A stretch of DNA of 64,000 nt, from contig NZ_JANADR010000001.1 in NCBI RefSeq assembly GCF_024199925.1, positions 6,079,501 to 6,143,500 of the forward strand, given 5' to 3'. Source of the DNA: Bradyrhizobium sp. CCGUVB1N3 (lineage in GTDB: Bacteria; Pseudomonadota; Alphaproteobacteria; Rhizobiales; Xanthobacteraceae). Each line of letters opens with the position of its first letter. Within the stretch, counting starts at the first letter, position 1. Positions 30,286 through 38,566 of this stretch are shown in pieces. Below the pieces are notes generated by a model. It ran no database searches, was not told the DNA's origin, and worked only from the letters and a program-made list of their open reading frames with translations. Made by a program: the position numbers and the translations under genes.

Positions 30286-31338
30286 ATGCCATTCGTTGAA
30301 CGGGTTTTTTCGGGCGTCCAGCCGACGGGCAATCTGCACCTCGGCAACTATCTCGGCGCGATCGTCAACTTCGTGAAGATGCAGGAAACGCACAACTGCA
30401 TCTATTGCGTCGTCGACATGCACGCGATCACGCAAGGCGTGGACGTCTGGGGCGGACCGGCGGAGCTCGCGCGCAACACGCGCGAGGTGACCGCGGCGTT
30501 CATCGCGGCCGGCGTCGATCCGAAGAAGCACATCGTCTTCAACCAGAGCCAGGTCGCCGGCCACGCCGAGCTCGCCTGGATCTTCAACTGCGTCGCGCGC
30601 ATGGGCTGGCTCAACCGCATGACCCAGTTCAAGGAGAAGGCCGGCAAGGACCGCGAGAACGCCTCCGTCGGCCTCTACGACTATCCCGTGCTGATGGCGG
30701 CCGACATCCTGCTTTATCGCGCCACGCACGTTCCGGTCGGCGAGGACCAGAAGCAGCATCTCGAGCTCTCGCGCGACATCGCGCAGAAGTTCAACAACGA
30801 TTTTGGCGATTCGATCCGCAGCCACGGTTTTGGCGACGGCCTGTTCTTCCCGCTGCCGGAGCCGCTGATCACGGGACCGGCGACGCGCGTGATGAGCTTG
30901 CGCGACGGCACCAAGAAAATGTCGAAGTCGGACGCGTCGGACTATTCGCGCATCAATTTGACCGACGATGCCGACACCATCGCGCAGAAGGTCCGCAAGG
31001 CAAAGACCGATCCGGAGCCGCTGCCGACGGAGGAGAAGGGCCTGGAAGCGCGCCCCGAGGCGGACAATCTCGTCGGCATCTTCGCCGCGCTGTCGGGCCG
31101 GGCGAAAGCCGACGTGCTGCGCGATTTCGGCGGCGGCCAGTTCTCCAGCTTCAAGAATGCGCTGGTCGATCTCTGCGTCACAAAGCTGGCCCCGATCGCC
31201 GGCGAGATGAAGGGCCTGGTCGCCGACCCCGGTCACATCGACGCCATCCTGAACGACGGCGCCGACCGCGCGCGCGCGATTGCGGACGAGACCATGGCGC
31301 TCTCCAAGGACATCGTCGGCTTCATCCGCAAGCGCTGA
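30286..31338 (+). CDS. trpS: Tryptophanyl-tRNA synthetase
   Basis: Class I aminoacyl-tRNA synthetase charging tRNA-Trp. 350 aa. The HIGH-type motif is GNLHLGNY after FSGVQPT, and the KMSKS loop is present exactly ([18 protein letters not shown]). The substrate-binding segments [10 protein letters not shown] and [34 protein letters not shown] span residues ~43-175. The upstream sequence repeats CCAGGAAAGCT twice (30259 and 30273), so two Shine-Dalgarno-like AGGA stretches precede the start. A universal stress protein gene follows. Confidence 0.97.
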   Translation: MPFVERVFSGVQPTGNLHLGNYLGAIVNFVKMQETHNCIYCVVDMHAITQGVDVWGGPAELARNTREVTAAFIAAGVDPKKHIVFNQSQVAGHAELAWIFNCVARMGWLNRMTQFKEKAGKDRENASVGLYDYPVLMAADILLYRATHVPVGEDQKQHLELSRDIAQKFNNDFGDSIRSHGFGDGLFFPLPEPLITGPATRVMSLRDGTKKMSKSDASDYSRINLTDDADTIAQKVRKAKTDPEPLPTEEKGLEARPEADNLVGIFAALSGRAKADVLRDFGGGQFSSFKNALVDLCVTKLAPIAGEMKGLVADPGHIDAILNDGADRARAIADETMALSKDIVGFIRKR

Positions 31339-31447
31339 TTGTTGCGCCTGCGAAGTCTGGCCGACGCCCGCGGCGCCGGCCAACGTCCCTCTCCCAAAGA
31401 CAAAGGGAGTGTGGCAGCATGCCGAGCGCGAACACGCCGGGACATGC

Positions 31448-31942
31448 ATGAGCAGCAAGCGACGATGCTTCGAGCCGGGTCACAAGCCGAAATGCCTTGT
31501 CATCGTTGACGACACCGCCGAATGGGATCGCGCGGTCTATTACGCCAGCCGTTGGGCGATTCGCGCCGACGGCGGCGTGGTGATGCTGCGCATCATTGAG
31601 ACCGAGGACCAGAACCAGCAATGGCTGGGAGTCGCCGACATCATGCGCGCCGAGGCGCAGGAGGCGGCTGGTGCCGCGCTCGACCGCGCCGCCGGCCGCG
31701 CCAACGGTATCGCCGCCATCACGCCGGAGCGTGTGATCCGGGAGGGCGCCCCGATGGAACAATTGCTCGATGTCATCGACCAGGACCCTGATATCGCGAT
31801 GCTGGTGCTCGCCGCCAATCCCGGCGCCGAGGGACCGGGTCCGCTCGTCGCGCTGCTCGCCAATGCGGTCGGCACGTTCCCCATCCCGGTGACGATCATC
31901 TCGGGCGAACTGAGCGACCCCGAGGTCGACGCGCTGTCGTAG
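31448..31942 (+). CDS. Universal stress protein family (UspA-like)
   Basis: 164 aa from the ATG at 31448; the frame is open upstream but without a likely start. Pattern: KCLVIVDDTAEWDRAVYYASRWAIRADGGVVMLRII, a helical middle, then ERVIREGAPMEQLLDVIDQDPDIAMLVLAAN and a glycine-rich GAEGPGPLVALLA loop. The G-x2-G-x9-G-S/T ATP-binding signature of UspA is only partly present, so ATP binding is uncertain. Found downstream of trpS in many Rhizobiales. Role in stress response is inferred from family only. Confidence 0.85.
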   Translation: MSSKRRCFEPGHKPKCLVIVDDTAEWDRAVYYASRWAIRADGGVVMLRIIETEDQNQQWLGVADIMRAEAQEAAGAALDRAAGRANGIAAITPERVIREGAPMEQLLDVIDQDPDIAMLVLAANPGAEGPGPLVALLANAVGTFPIPVTIISGELSDPEVDALS

Positions 31943-31966
31943 TGCGCGGCTGTTACCCCTCCCCTT

Positions 31967-32131
31967 CTTACCCTCCCCTGGAGGGGGAGGGTCGCTTCGC
32001 ATGCAGCGAAGCGGAATGCGGAGCGGGGTGGGGTGACAGTCTCTCCGCGTCGAACACCGCCCGAATAGAGAGATCACCCCACCCCGCTCGCGCTCCGCGC
32101 GATCGACCCTCCCCCTCCAGGGGAGGGTAAG
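31967..32131. repeat. 165-bp MITE-like element with perfect 28-bp terminal inverted repeats
   Basis: The ends, 31967-31994 and 32104-32131, are perfect inverses over 28 bp (starting CTTACCCTCCCCTGGAGGGG). A second perfect 16-bp inverted pair lies inside (32021-32036 with 32074-32089; GAGCGGGGTGGGGTGA). The central part is unpaired. Nothing in it codes. It fills most of the gap between the stress-protein and Nfu genes and could fold into a long RNA hairpin if transcribed. Confidence 0.88.
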
Positions 32132-32261
32132 TGGGAGCGTTCCTAACCCGCTGATCCCGCAGCGAAACCTCCCACCCGCCCCTTGACCGTGCGTTTGGCG
32201 TCGCCATCTGGTACTGAGAGCTCACGCGCCGGCCTTGAACCGGCGACGTCCGGAGAAACCC

Positions 32262-32831
32262 ATGTTCATTCAAACCGAAGCCACCCCCAATCCCGCCACG
32301 TTGAAGTTCATTCCCGGCCGCGTCGTGTCCGACGGCGGCCCCATGGAATTCGCCTCGCGTGAGGCCGCCGCCCGTTCGCCGCTGGCCGAAAGGTTGTTCG
32401 ACGTGCCCGGCGTCACCAGCGTGTTCTACGGCAGCGACTTCATCACCGTGACCAAGGCGAGCGGTGAGTGGCAGCAGCTCAAGCCCGCGATCCTCGGCGC
32501 CATCATGGAGCACTACATGTCCGGCGCGCCGCTGCTCGCCGATGGCGTCGCCGCTGGCCACGACGACCTCGACGACGAAGACGAATTTTTCGACGAGGCG
32601 GATGCCGAGACGGTCGACATGATCAAGGATCTGATCGAGACCCGCGTGCGGCCCGCGGTCGCCAATGACGGCGGCGACATCACCTTCCGCGGTTTCAAGG
32701 ACGGCGTCGTCTACCTCAACATGAAGGGCGCCTGCTCCGGCTGCCCGTCGTCGACCGCGACGCTCCAGCACGGCATCCAGAACCTGCTGAAGCATTTCGT
32801 GCCCGACGTGGTCGAAGTCCGGCCGATGTGA
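32262..32831 (+). CDS. Nfu-type iron-sulfur cluster scaffold/carrier
   Basis: 189 aa, start chosen at the ATG with CGGAG upstream. N-terminal Nfu_N domain (MFIQTEATPNPATLKFIPG, residues 1-90) and C-terminal NifU-like domain (residues ~115-189) with the cluster-binding CxxC in GACSGCPSS. The two are joined by an acidic linker (DDLDDEDEFFDEADAE). Nfu proteins accept or carry 4Fe-4S clusters to client enzymes in the cytoplasm. MiaB, a 4Fe-4S enzyme, is encoded about 2.7 kb downstream and could be a client (inference). Confidence 0.95.
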   Translation: MFIQTEATPNPATLKFIPGRVVSDGGPMEFASREAAARSPLAERLFDVPGVTSVFYGSDFITVTKASGEWQQLKPAILGAIMEHYMSGAPLLADGVAAGHDDLDDEDEFFDEADAETVDMIKDLIETRVRPAVANDGGDITFRGFKDGVVYLNMKGACSGCPSSTATLQHGIQNLLKHFVPDVVEVRPM

Positions 32832-32841
32832 TCAAGGTATC

Positions 32842-32928
32842 GTAGGGTGGGCAAAGGCGCACTTGCGCCGTGCCCACCGTCCAAGGTGAAATAGCAGTGG
32901 TGGGCACGCTTCGCTTTGCCCACCCTAC
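32842..32928. repeat. 87-bp palindromic repeat with 15-bp inverted ends
   Basis: Ends GTAGGGTGGGCAAAG (32842-32856) and CTTTGCCCACCCTAC (32914-32928) are perfect inverses. Inner segments (GGCGCA-CTT-GCGCC; GTGCCCACC against GGTGGGCAC) pair as well. No coding capacity. This is a common class of palindromic repeat in rhizobial genomes (recognised by eye). Confidence 0.8.
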
Positions 32929-32968
32929 GAAGTGCGGCGATATAAGGGGGCTGCGAGGAGTGAGTGAC

Positions 32969-33026
32969 GAATGGCGAATAGGCGCCTGGTTCGCTAAACT
33001 ATTCGCTATTCGCCACTCGCCATTCG
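32969..33026. repeat. Palindromic repeat abutting the tsaB start
   Basis: CGAATGGCGAATAG (32969-32982) is mirrored by CTATTCGCCACTCGCCATTCG (33006-33026). The tsaB ATG follows 8 bases later, so the repeat occupies the place where the ribosome-binding site should be. Confidence 0.7.
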
Positions 33027-33033
33027 CTTTTTC

Positions 33034-33729
33034 ATGCTGATCCTTGCCATCGATACTGCGCTCGACGCCTGCGCCGCAGCGATACTCGACACAGAGACCG
33101 CCGAGCTGCTCGCGCAGGAATCGCTGCCGATGAAGCGCGGGCATGCGGAAGCGCTGATGCCGCTGATCGCCCGGGTGATGCAATCGGCCGAGCTCGGCTT
33201 CACCGCGCTCGACCGCATCGCGGTCACCACCGGACCCGGCAGCTTCACGGGCCTGCGCGTCGGCATCTCGGCCGCGCGCGGACTTGCACTCGCCGCCGGC
33301 AAGCCGGCGGTGGGGCTGACGACGCTGTCGGCCTATGCTGCTGCCATCGTCAGCCAGAACAGGCCGGCGCCCGTCATCTCCGCGATCGATGCGCGGCATG
33401 ATCATGTCTATTTCCAGATCGTCGCCGGCGACGGCAACCAGCTCGTCCGGCCACGAGTTGCCGGCATCGATGAGGCGATCGCCGCCTCGCAGTTTGGCGC
33501 TCCGCACCTGGTCGGCAATGCCGCCAAGATTCTCGCCGATCGCTGGCCGAAGGACGCAGCCCCACCGGTCGCCGTCGACCCACAGGCCGCGCCCGACATC
33601 AATTGGGTGGCGTGGCTGGGTGCGGCTGCAGATCCCGATACCACGCCGGCGCGTCCGTTCTATTTGCGGGCGCCCGATGCGAAACCGGCCGCCATTCCGC
33701 CGCTCGCAGCACACGCCGCAACCTCATGA
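33034..33729 (+). CDS. tsaB: tRNA threonylcarbamoyladenosine biosynthesis protein TsaB
   Basis: Non-catalytic partner of TsaD in making t6A at position 37 of ANN-reading tRNAs. 231 aa of ASKHA fold: LAIDTALDACAAAILD at the start, KRGHAEALMPLI, and TTGPGSFTGLRVGISAARGLALA. It lacks the metal-binding His pair of TsaD (HxxxH), as expected for TsaB. A palindromic repeat ends 8 bp before the ATG, so no Shine-Dalgarno sequence is visible. Its stop overlaps the rimI start (ATGA). Confidence 0.95.
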   Translation: MLILAIDTALDACAAAILDTETAELLAQESLPMKRGHAEALMPLIARVMQSAELGFTALDRIAVTTGPGSFTGLRVGISAARGLALAAGKPAVGLTTLSAYAAAIVSQNRPAPVISAIDARHDHVYFQIVAGDGNQLVRPRVAGIDEAIAASQFGAPHLVGNAAKILADRWPKDAAPPVAVDPQAAPDINWVAWLGAAADPDTTPARPFYLRAPDAKPAAIPPLAAHAATS

Positions 33730-34211
33730 TGAATTGGCTCGCCGGATGGTGGCGCGGCGGCAGCGCCGTCGTCGAGGGCGCGACCGCGCGCGACGCTGCG
33801 CGACTCGCAGAGCTGCATGGCGCATCCTTTGCGCGCGGCTGGGGCGAGGGCGAATTCGAAAGCATGATGAGCGAGCGCAACACGCTGGTGCATCGCTTGC
33901 GATTGGGCCGCAAGACGATTGGTTTTGCGGTCTCGCGGATGGGCGCGGACGAGGCGGAAATCCTCTCCATTGCCGTCGACCAGGCCTATCGCGGCCGCGG
34001 GCTCTCCCGCGCGCTGCTCTTGACCCATCTCGGCCACCTCGCCGGTCGCGGCGTGCGCACTATATTTCTCGAAGTCGAGGAAAATAACCGGCCGGCCCGG
34101 GCGCTCTACGACGGCATCGGATTCATGGTGGTCGGGCGCCGCGAACACTACTATAAGCAGGCGAACGGGGAACAATTGAACGCACTTCTGATGCGACGTG
34201 ACTTGTCGTAA
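33726..34211 (+). CDS. rimI: Ribosomal protein S18-alanine N-acetyltransferase (GNAT)
   Basis: 161 aa. GNAT acetyl-CoA-binding motif in AEILSIAVDQAYRGRGLSRALLLTHLGHL, then the IFLEVEENNRPARALYDGIGF segment characteristic of RimI. The start ATG overlaps the tsaB stop (ATGA), so translation is coupled. The tsaB-rimI pairing is conserved in many bacteria and is the main reason to prefer RimI over a generic acetyltransferase. The protein acetylates the N-terminus of S18 in the model enzyme; here the target is inferred. Confidence 0.88.
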   Translation: MMNWLAGWWRGGSAVVEGATARDAARLAELHGASFARGWGEGEFESMMSERNTLVHRLRLGRKTIGFAVSRMGADEAEILSIAVDQAYRGRGLSRALLLTHLGHLAGRGVRTIFLEVEENNRPARALYDGIGFMVVGRREHYYKQANGEQLNALLMRRDLS

Positions 34212-34249
34212 CATCGATTGAACAAAGCGCCCGCCAGGCAGACAACCCT

Positions 34250-34705
34250 ATGACCGTGCTCAAACATTCTTCCGCGACCAAGGCGACCGGCATTGAGGCG
34301 CGCTGTGCCGCGACCGGCATGCGCATGACCGAGCAGCGCCGCGTCATCGCCCGCGTGCTCGCGGAAGCCGTGGATCATCCTGATGTCGAGGAACTCTACC
34401 GGCGCTGCGTCGCCGTCGACGACAAGATCTCGATCTCGACCGTCTATCGCACCGTAAAACTGTTCGAGGATGCCGGCATCATCGAGCGCCATGATTTCCG
34501 CGAGGGCCGCGCGCGCTACGAGCAGATGCGCGACAGCCATCACGACCACCTCATCAATCTGCGCGACGGCAAGGTGATCGAGTTCACCTCCGAAGAGATC
34601 GAGAAGCTGCAGGCGGAGATCGCCCGCAAGCTCGGCTACAAGCTGGTCGACCACCGGCTCGAGCTCTATTGCGTCCCGCTCGACGACGACAAGCCCCAGA
34701 ACTAG
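34250..34705 (+). CDS. fur: Fur-family metal-responsive regulator
   Basis: 151 aa. Winged-helix DNA-binding part with MRMTEQRRVIARVLAE and SISTVYRTVKLFEDAGII; metal-binding part with HHDHLINL (regulatory His cluster) and VDHRLELYCVP. The structural-zinc CxxC of E. coli Fur (Cys93/Cys96) is replaced by Asn103 and Asp106 (LINLRDGKV). This is characteristic of the alphaproteobacterial Fur/Mur group, which responds to Fe or Mn. Downstream of tsaB-rimI with a 38-bp gap; the HAD gene follows with overlapping stop and start. Confidence 0.93.
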   Translation: MTVLKHSSATKATGIEARCAATGMRMTEQRRVIARVLAEAVDHPDVEELYRRCVAVDDKISISTVYRTVKLFEDAGIIERHDFREGRARYEQMRDSHHDHLINLRDGKVIEFTSEEIEKLQAEIARKLGYKLVDHRLELYCVPLDDDKPQN

Positions 34706-35385
34706 TGGCGGTGGATCTCATCATCTTCGATTGCGACGGCGTGCTCGTCGACAGCGAGGTGATTTCCTGTCGCGCGCATGCGGACGTGCTGACGCGCCAC
34801 GGCTACCCGATCACGCCGGCGCAGGTGCTGGTCCGCTTCCTCGGCGTATCCGAACGAGACGCGCGGCTGATGGTCGAACAGGAAATCGGCCGCAATCTCC
34901 CCGACGATCTGGAACATCAGGTAAATGCGGCCACGCTGCAATTTTACGCCAGCGATCTGCAGGCAATCACCCATGTGGCCGGAGCGATCGGCGCAATCGA
35001 TCTGCCAAAATGTGTCGCCTCGAGCGGCACGCCGGACAAGATCCGCCACGGTCTGACTTGCACCGGGCTTTACGACCAGCTTGCGCCGCATATTTTCTCC
35101 GCCGCGCAGGTCGCACGCGGCAAGCCCGCGCCCGATCTGTTTCTGTTCGCCGCGAGGCAGATGACAGCCGCGCCCGAACGGTGCCTGGTGATCGAGGACA
35201 GCGTACCCGGGGTCACTGGTGCCCGTGCCGCCGGAATGACCGTGCTCGGTTTTCACGGCGGTAGCCACTGCCCACCGGGTCACGCCGCTAGGTTGCGCGC
35301 GGCCGGCGCCGAATTGACGTTCGATGACATGCGGCAGTTGCCGGAGCTGGTCCGGCGGGTCGCGGCGGACGCCCTGCCGGGCTGA
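34705..35385 (+). CDS. HAD-superfamily hydrolase (phosphoglycolate/hexose phosphate phosphatase-like)
   Basis: 226 aa. The nucleophile motif is DLIIFDCDGVLVDSE, with the second acidic motif IEDSVPGVTGARAAGM and the Ser/Thr and Lys motifs (ASSGTP; RGKPAPDLF). The cap type is class I helical, like beta-phosphoglucomutase or 2-deoxyglucose-6-phosphatase. Start is GTG at 34705 overlapping the fur stop codon by one base; GTG at 34711 is the alternative. Substrate unknown. Being coupled to fur, it should be co-expressed with the regulator. Confidence 0.9.
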   Translation: MAVDLIIFDCDGVLVDSEVISCRAHADVLTRHGYPITPAQVLVRFLGVSERDARLMVEQEIGRNLPDDLEHQVNAATLQFYASDLQAITHVAGAIGAIDLPKCVASSGTPDKIRHGLTCTGLYDQLAPHIFSAAQVARGKPAPDLFLFAARQMTAAPERCLVIEDSVPGVTGARAAGMTVLGFHGGSHCPPGHAARLRAAGAELTFDDMRQLPELVRRVAADALPG

Positions 35386-35407
35386 TTTCGCCCTTCTGGG
35401 CGCATGA

Positions 35408-35475
35408 ACCCGGAATCCAAAGGTTTTGGGTCGAGATTTCGGCTTCGCTCGCTCTGCGAGCGCCCCGGAATGACC
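35408..35475. repeat. Remnant of a palindromic repeat
   Basis: Carries CGCTCGC-TCT-GCGAGCG (35446-35462) flanked by CCGGAAT and CCCCGGAATGACC. The full mirrored arms are not preserved. The remaining ~80 bases to miaB show CCTATAT (35514-35520), which might be a -10 element, but no -35 fits. Confidence 0.45.
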
Positions 35476-35554
35476 TCTTTGAGGGTTCAATCGCTGGATT
35501 TTCGTCCCTTCAGCCTATATCTGAGGGCCGTTCTCCACCTCAAATCCGGGTTCC

Positions 35555-36952
35555 ATGACGCCGCCGCGCAAGCTGCACATCAAATCATATGGCTGCCAGA
35601 TGAACGTCTACGATGCCCAGCGCATGGTCGACACGCTGGCTCCGGATGGATTCGTGGAGACGGCGAGCGCTGAAGACGCCGACCTCGTCATCCTCAACAC
35701 CTGCCATATCCGCGAGAAGGCATCGGAGAAGGTCTATTCCGAGCTCGGGCGCCTGCGTGTCGCCAAGGACGAGGCGGCACGCGGTGGCCGCACCATGCAG
35801 ATCGCGGTCGCCGGCTGCGTGGCGCAGGCCGAGGGCGAGGAGATCGTGCGCCGCGCGCCGGTCGTCGATGTCGTGGTGGGCCCGCAGAGCTATCACCATC
35901 TGCCGGAGCTGTTGAAGCGCGCAGGCCATGACGGCCGCGCGATAGAGACCGAATTTCCGGCAGCCGACAAGTTCGGCTTCCTCGCCCAGCCAAAGCCTGA
36001 CGCGATCCGCGCGCGCGGCATTTCCGCCTTCGTTACCGTGCAGGAAGGCTGCGACAAGTTCTGCACCTTCTGCGTCGTGCCCTATACGCGCGGCGCCGAA
36101 GTGTCGCGTCCGGTGGCGAAGATCGTCGACGACGTGAAGCGGCTCGCCGACAACGGCGTGCGCGAGCTGACGCTGATCGGCCAGAACGTCAACGCCTATC
36201 ATGGCGGGGGACCGGACGGACAAAGCTGGCCGCTCGGCAGGCTGCTCGAGCATCTCGCACAGATTCCCGGCATCGCGCGCCTGCGCTATTCGACCAGCCA
36301 TCCCCGCGACGTCGATGACAGTTTGATTGCGGCCCACCGCGATCTGCCCGGCCTGATGCCGTTCGTGCACCTGCCGGTGCAGTCCGGCTCGGACCGGATC
36401 CTGGCGGCCATGAACCGCAAGCATACCGCCGATGATTATCGGAAAGTCATCGACCGTTTCCGGGCTGCCTGCCAAGATATTGCTTTTTCATCAGATTTTA
36501 TCGTGGGCTTCCCTGGGGAGACCGAGCAAGATTTTCGCGCGACCCTCGCACTGGTCACACAAATCGGCTACGCTGCGGCGTACTCGTTCAAATATTCGGC
36601 CCGGCCGGGAACCCCGGCCGCGGATATGCAGGAGACGGTGTCCCTAGTCGAGATGGACCAGCGATTGGAGCGGCTCCAGGAGTTGATCGACGCCCAGCAA
36701 TCGGCCTTCAACAAGGCTGCGATTGGCACAACCGTTGACGTGCTGTTCGAGCGCGAGGCGCGTAATGCCGGCCAGATCGTGGGCCGCACCGCTTACCTTC
36801 AGCCCGCGCATGTGATGGCATCGCCCGACATCATCGGAAAAATCCTGCCGGTTCGCATCGACAGCCTCGAACGCTACAGCCTGCTTGGCGAGCTCGTGAC
36901 GCCTGAGCTCGCGCAGCGGCCCGCTTTATCGCCAATCGCCACTGGAGCCTGA
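35555..36952 (+). CDS. miaB: tRNA-2-methylthio-N6-dimethylallyladenosine synthase MiaB
   Basis: Radical-SAM methylthiotransferase that adds a methylthio group to i6A37 of tRNA. 465 aa. The N-terminal UPF0004 domain supplies three Cys for the auxiliary 4Fe-4S cluster ([24 protein letters not shown]). The radical-SAM domain has the CDKFCTFC motif, with VPYTRG after it. A C-terminal TRAM domain ends the protein. It heads the block miaB-phoH-ybeY-corC-lnt, a conserved bacterial order linking tRNA modification, RNA quality control and envelope genes. Confidence 0.97.
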   Translation: MTPPRKLHIKSYGCQMNVYDAQRMVDTLAPDGFVETASAEDADLVILNTCHIREKASEKVYSELGRLRVAKDEAARGGRTMQIAVAGCVAQAEGEEIVRRAPVVDVVVGPQSYHHLPELLKRAGHDGRAIETEFPAADKFGFLAQPKPDAIRARGISAFVTVQEGCDKFCTFCVVPYTRGAEVSRPVAKIVDDVKRLADNGVRELTLIGQNVNAYHGGGPDGQSWPLGRLLEHLAQIPGIARLRYSTSHPRDVDDSLIAAHRDLPGLMPFVHLPVQSGSDRILAAMNRKHTADDYRKVIDRFRAACQDIAFSSDFIVGFPGETEQDFRATLALVTQIGYAAAYSFKYSARPGTPAADMQETVSLVEMDQRLERLQELIDAQQSAFNKAAIGTTVDVLFEREARNAGQIVGRTAYLQPAHVMASPDIIGKILPVRIDSLERYSLLGELVTPELAQRPALSPIATGA

Positions 36953-36956
36953 ACCC

Positions 36957-38012
36957 TTGCCAAAAAGCGCATCGGATTCGTCCTCGCTCGCTCCCAGCCG
37001 CAAATTTGACCGCGACATGCAAGTTCCGCCCGAAACCCAGGTCGTCATCGACTTCGATGACAACCGCGCCGCTTCCGCGCTGGTCGGCCCTTACGGGCAG
37101 AATCTGGCGCAGATCGAGCGCCGGCTCGGCGTCGTCGTCGATTCCAAGGGCAACCACATCACCATCGGCGGCACGCGCGACGGCTGCGACGCCGCACGGC
37201 GCGTGCTGGAGATGCTCTACGCCCAGGCGGTGAAGGGACAGGATCTCGACCAGGGCGAGGTCGAAGGCGCGATCCGCGCCGTGATCGCGCAGGGCTCGCT
37301 GTTCGAGTTCGACGCCAAGTCGGCCAAGTCGACCTTCGAAAGCATCAATTTGCGCAAGCGTCCGGTGCGCGCGCGCACCGCCGCACAGGATTCCTACATC
37401 CGCGCCCTGAAGCGCCATGAGCTGGTGTTCGGCATCGGCCCCGCCGGCACCGGCAAGACCTGGCTCGCGGTTGCCCATGCCGCGCAGCTGTTCGAGCGCA
37501 AGGAAGTCGACAAGATCATCCTGTCGCGCCCGGCGGTGGAAGCCGGCGAGCGGCTCGGCTTCCTGCCCGGCGATCTCCGCGAGAAGGTCGATCCCTATCT
37601 GCGCCCGATCTACGACGCGCTCTACGACCTGATGGACGCGCGCATCGTCGAGCGCGCGCTGCAGACCGGCGAGATCGAGATCGCGCCGCTCGCCTTCATG
37701 CGCGGCCGCACGCTGACCAATGCCGTGATCATCCTGGACGAGGCGCAAAACACCACCTCGATGCAGATGAAGATGTTCCTGACCCGTCTCGGCGAGAACA
37801 GCCGCATGATCGTGACCGGCGATCCGTCGCAGATCGACCTTCCGAACGGCCAGACCTCCGGCCTGTCGGAGGCGACCCGTCTGCTCGGCGGCGTCGAGGG
37901 CATTTCACAAGTTCATTTCACCGCCGAGGACGTGATCCGCCACGAGCTCGTGGCGCGGATCGTTGCCGCCTATGAGGGGTCGGCGCAGCGGCCGGCCGCA
38001 GGCAAGCCATAG
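36957..38012 (+). CDS. PhoH family ATPase
   Basis: 351 aa from a TTG start 4 bases after the miaB stop; the close spacing implies one transcript. The N-terminal KH-like region (VVIDFDDNRAASALVGPYGQNLAQIERRLG) precedes the P-loop domain with Walker A GPAGTGKTW and Walker B VIILDEAQNTT, plus a TGDPSQIDLP motif. PhoH-like proteins next to YbeY are thought to act in RNA metabolism, possibly as helicases or ATP-dependent RNA remodelers; the biochemical role is not firmly settled. No association with phosphate regulation is evident here. Confidence 0.95.
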   Translation: MPKSASDSSSLAPSRKFDRDMQVPPETQVVIDFDDNRAASALVGPYGQNLAQIERRLGVVVDSKGNHITIGGTRDGCDAARRVLEMLYAQAVKGQDLDQGEVEGAIRAVIAQGSLFEFDAKSAKSTFESINLRKRPVRARTAAQDSYIRALKRHELVFGIGPAGTGKTWLAVAHAAQLFERKEVDKIILSRPAVEAGERLGFLPGDLREKVDPYLRPIYDALYDLMDARIVERALQTGEIEIAPLAFMRGRTLTNAVIILDEAQNTTSMQMKMFLTRLGENSRMIVTGDPSQIDLPNGQTSGLSEATRLLGGVEGISQVHFTAEDVIRHELVARIVAAYEGSAQRPAAGKP

Positions 38013-38068
38013 CGAGAAAAGCCGGATCGAAAGACGCAAGACGAGCGCCGCCCGTTCCGAACAACACC

Positions 38069-38566
38069 ATGTCACATTCCAACCTTCCAATGACCGAGGT
38101 TCTCGTCGTTGCCGACTGCTGGCAGAACGAGCCCGATGCCGAAGCAGTGATCCAGCGCGCCATCGCCGCGGCGGCGGCTTCCGTCGACGACGACGTCTCG
38201 GACGCCGAAGTAGCCGTGATGCTGACCGATGATTCCGGCATCCGCACGCTGAACGGCAACTGGCGCGGCATCGACAAGCCGACCAACGTGCTGTCCTTTC
38301 CTGCACTCCAGCCGGAGGGCGAATGGAAGGCCGGCGATGCGCCGCGCATGCTCGGCGACATCGCCATCGCCTATGAGACGCTGCGACGCGAGGCGGACGA
38401 GGAACAGAAGCCGTTCGACCACCATTTGAGCCACCTCGCGGTGCACGGTTTCCTGCACCTGATCGGCTACGACCACGAAAACGACGCTGACGCGGAGGAG
38501 ATGGAAGCGCTCGAACAGGACGTCCTGGCCCAACTCGGTATCCCGGACCCCTATGCAGAGCGCTGA
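38069..38566 (+). CDS. ybeY: Endoribonuclease/rRNA maturation factor YbeY
   Basis: 165 aa. The zinc-binding signature is intact: HLAVHGFLHLIGYDHENDAD, with three His. TDDSGIRTLNGNWRGIDKPTNVLSFP is the usual N-terminal core. YbeY takes part in 16S rRNA 3'-end maturation, ribosome quality control and small-RNA regulation. The 56-bp gap from phoH is short, and the 3' end overlaps the start of the CorC gene by 14 bp if the ATG at 38553 is used. Confidence 0.95.
   Translation: MSHSNLPMTEVLVVADCWQNEPDAEAVIQRAIAAAAASVDDDVSDAEVAVMLTDDSGIRTLNGNWRGIDKPTNVLSFPALQPEGEWKAGDAPRMLGDIAIAYETLRREADEEQKPFDHHLSHLAVHGFLHLIGYDHENDADAEEMEALEQDVLAQLGIPDPYAER

Noticed and set aside
29509..31458. 649-aa open frame on the minus strand
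   Set aside because: Covers murJ and trpS in reverse; shadow of real genes.
31967..32131. Insertion sequence
   Set aside because: Too short to code for a transposase and contains no frame; classed as a MITE-like repeat instead.
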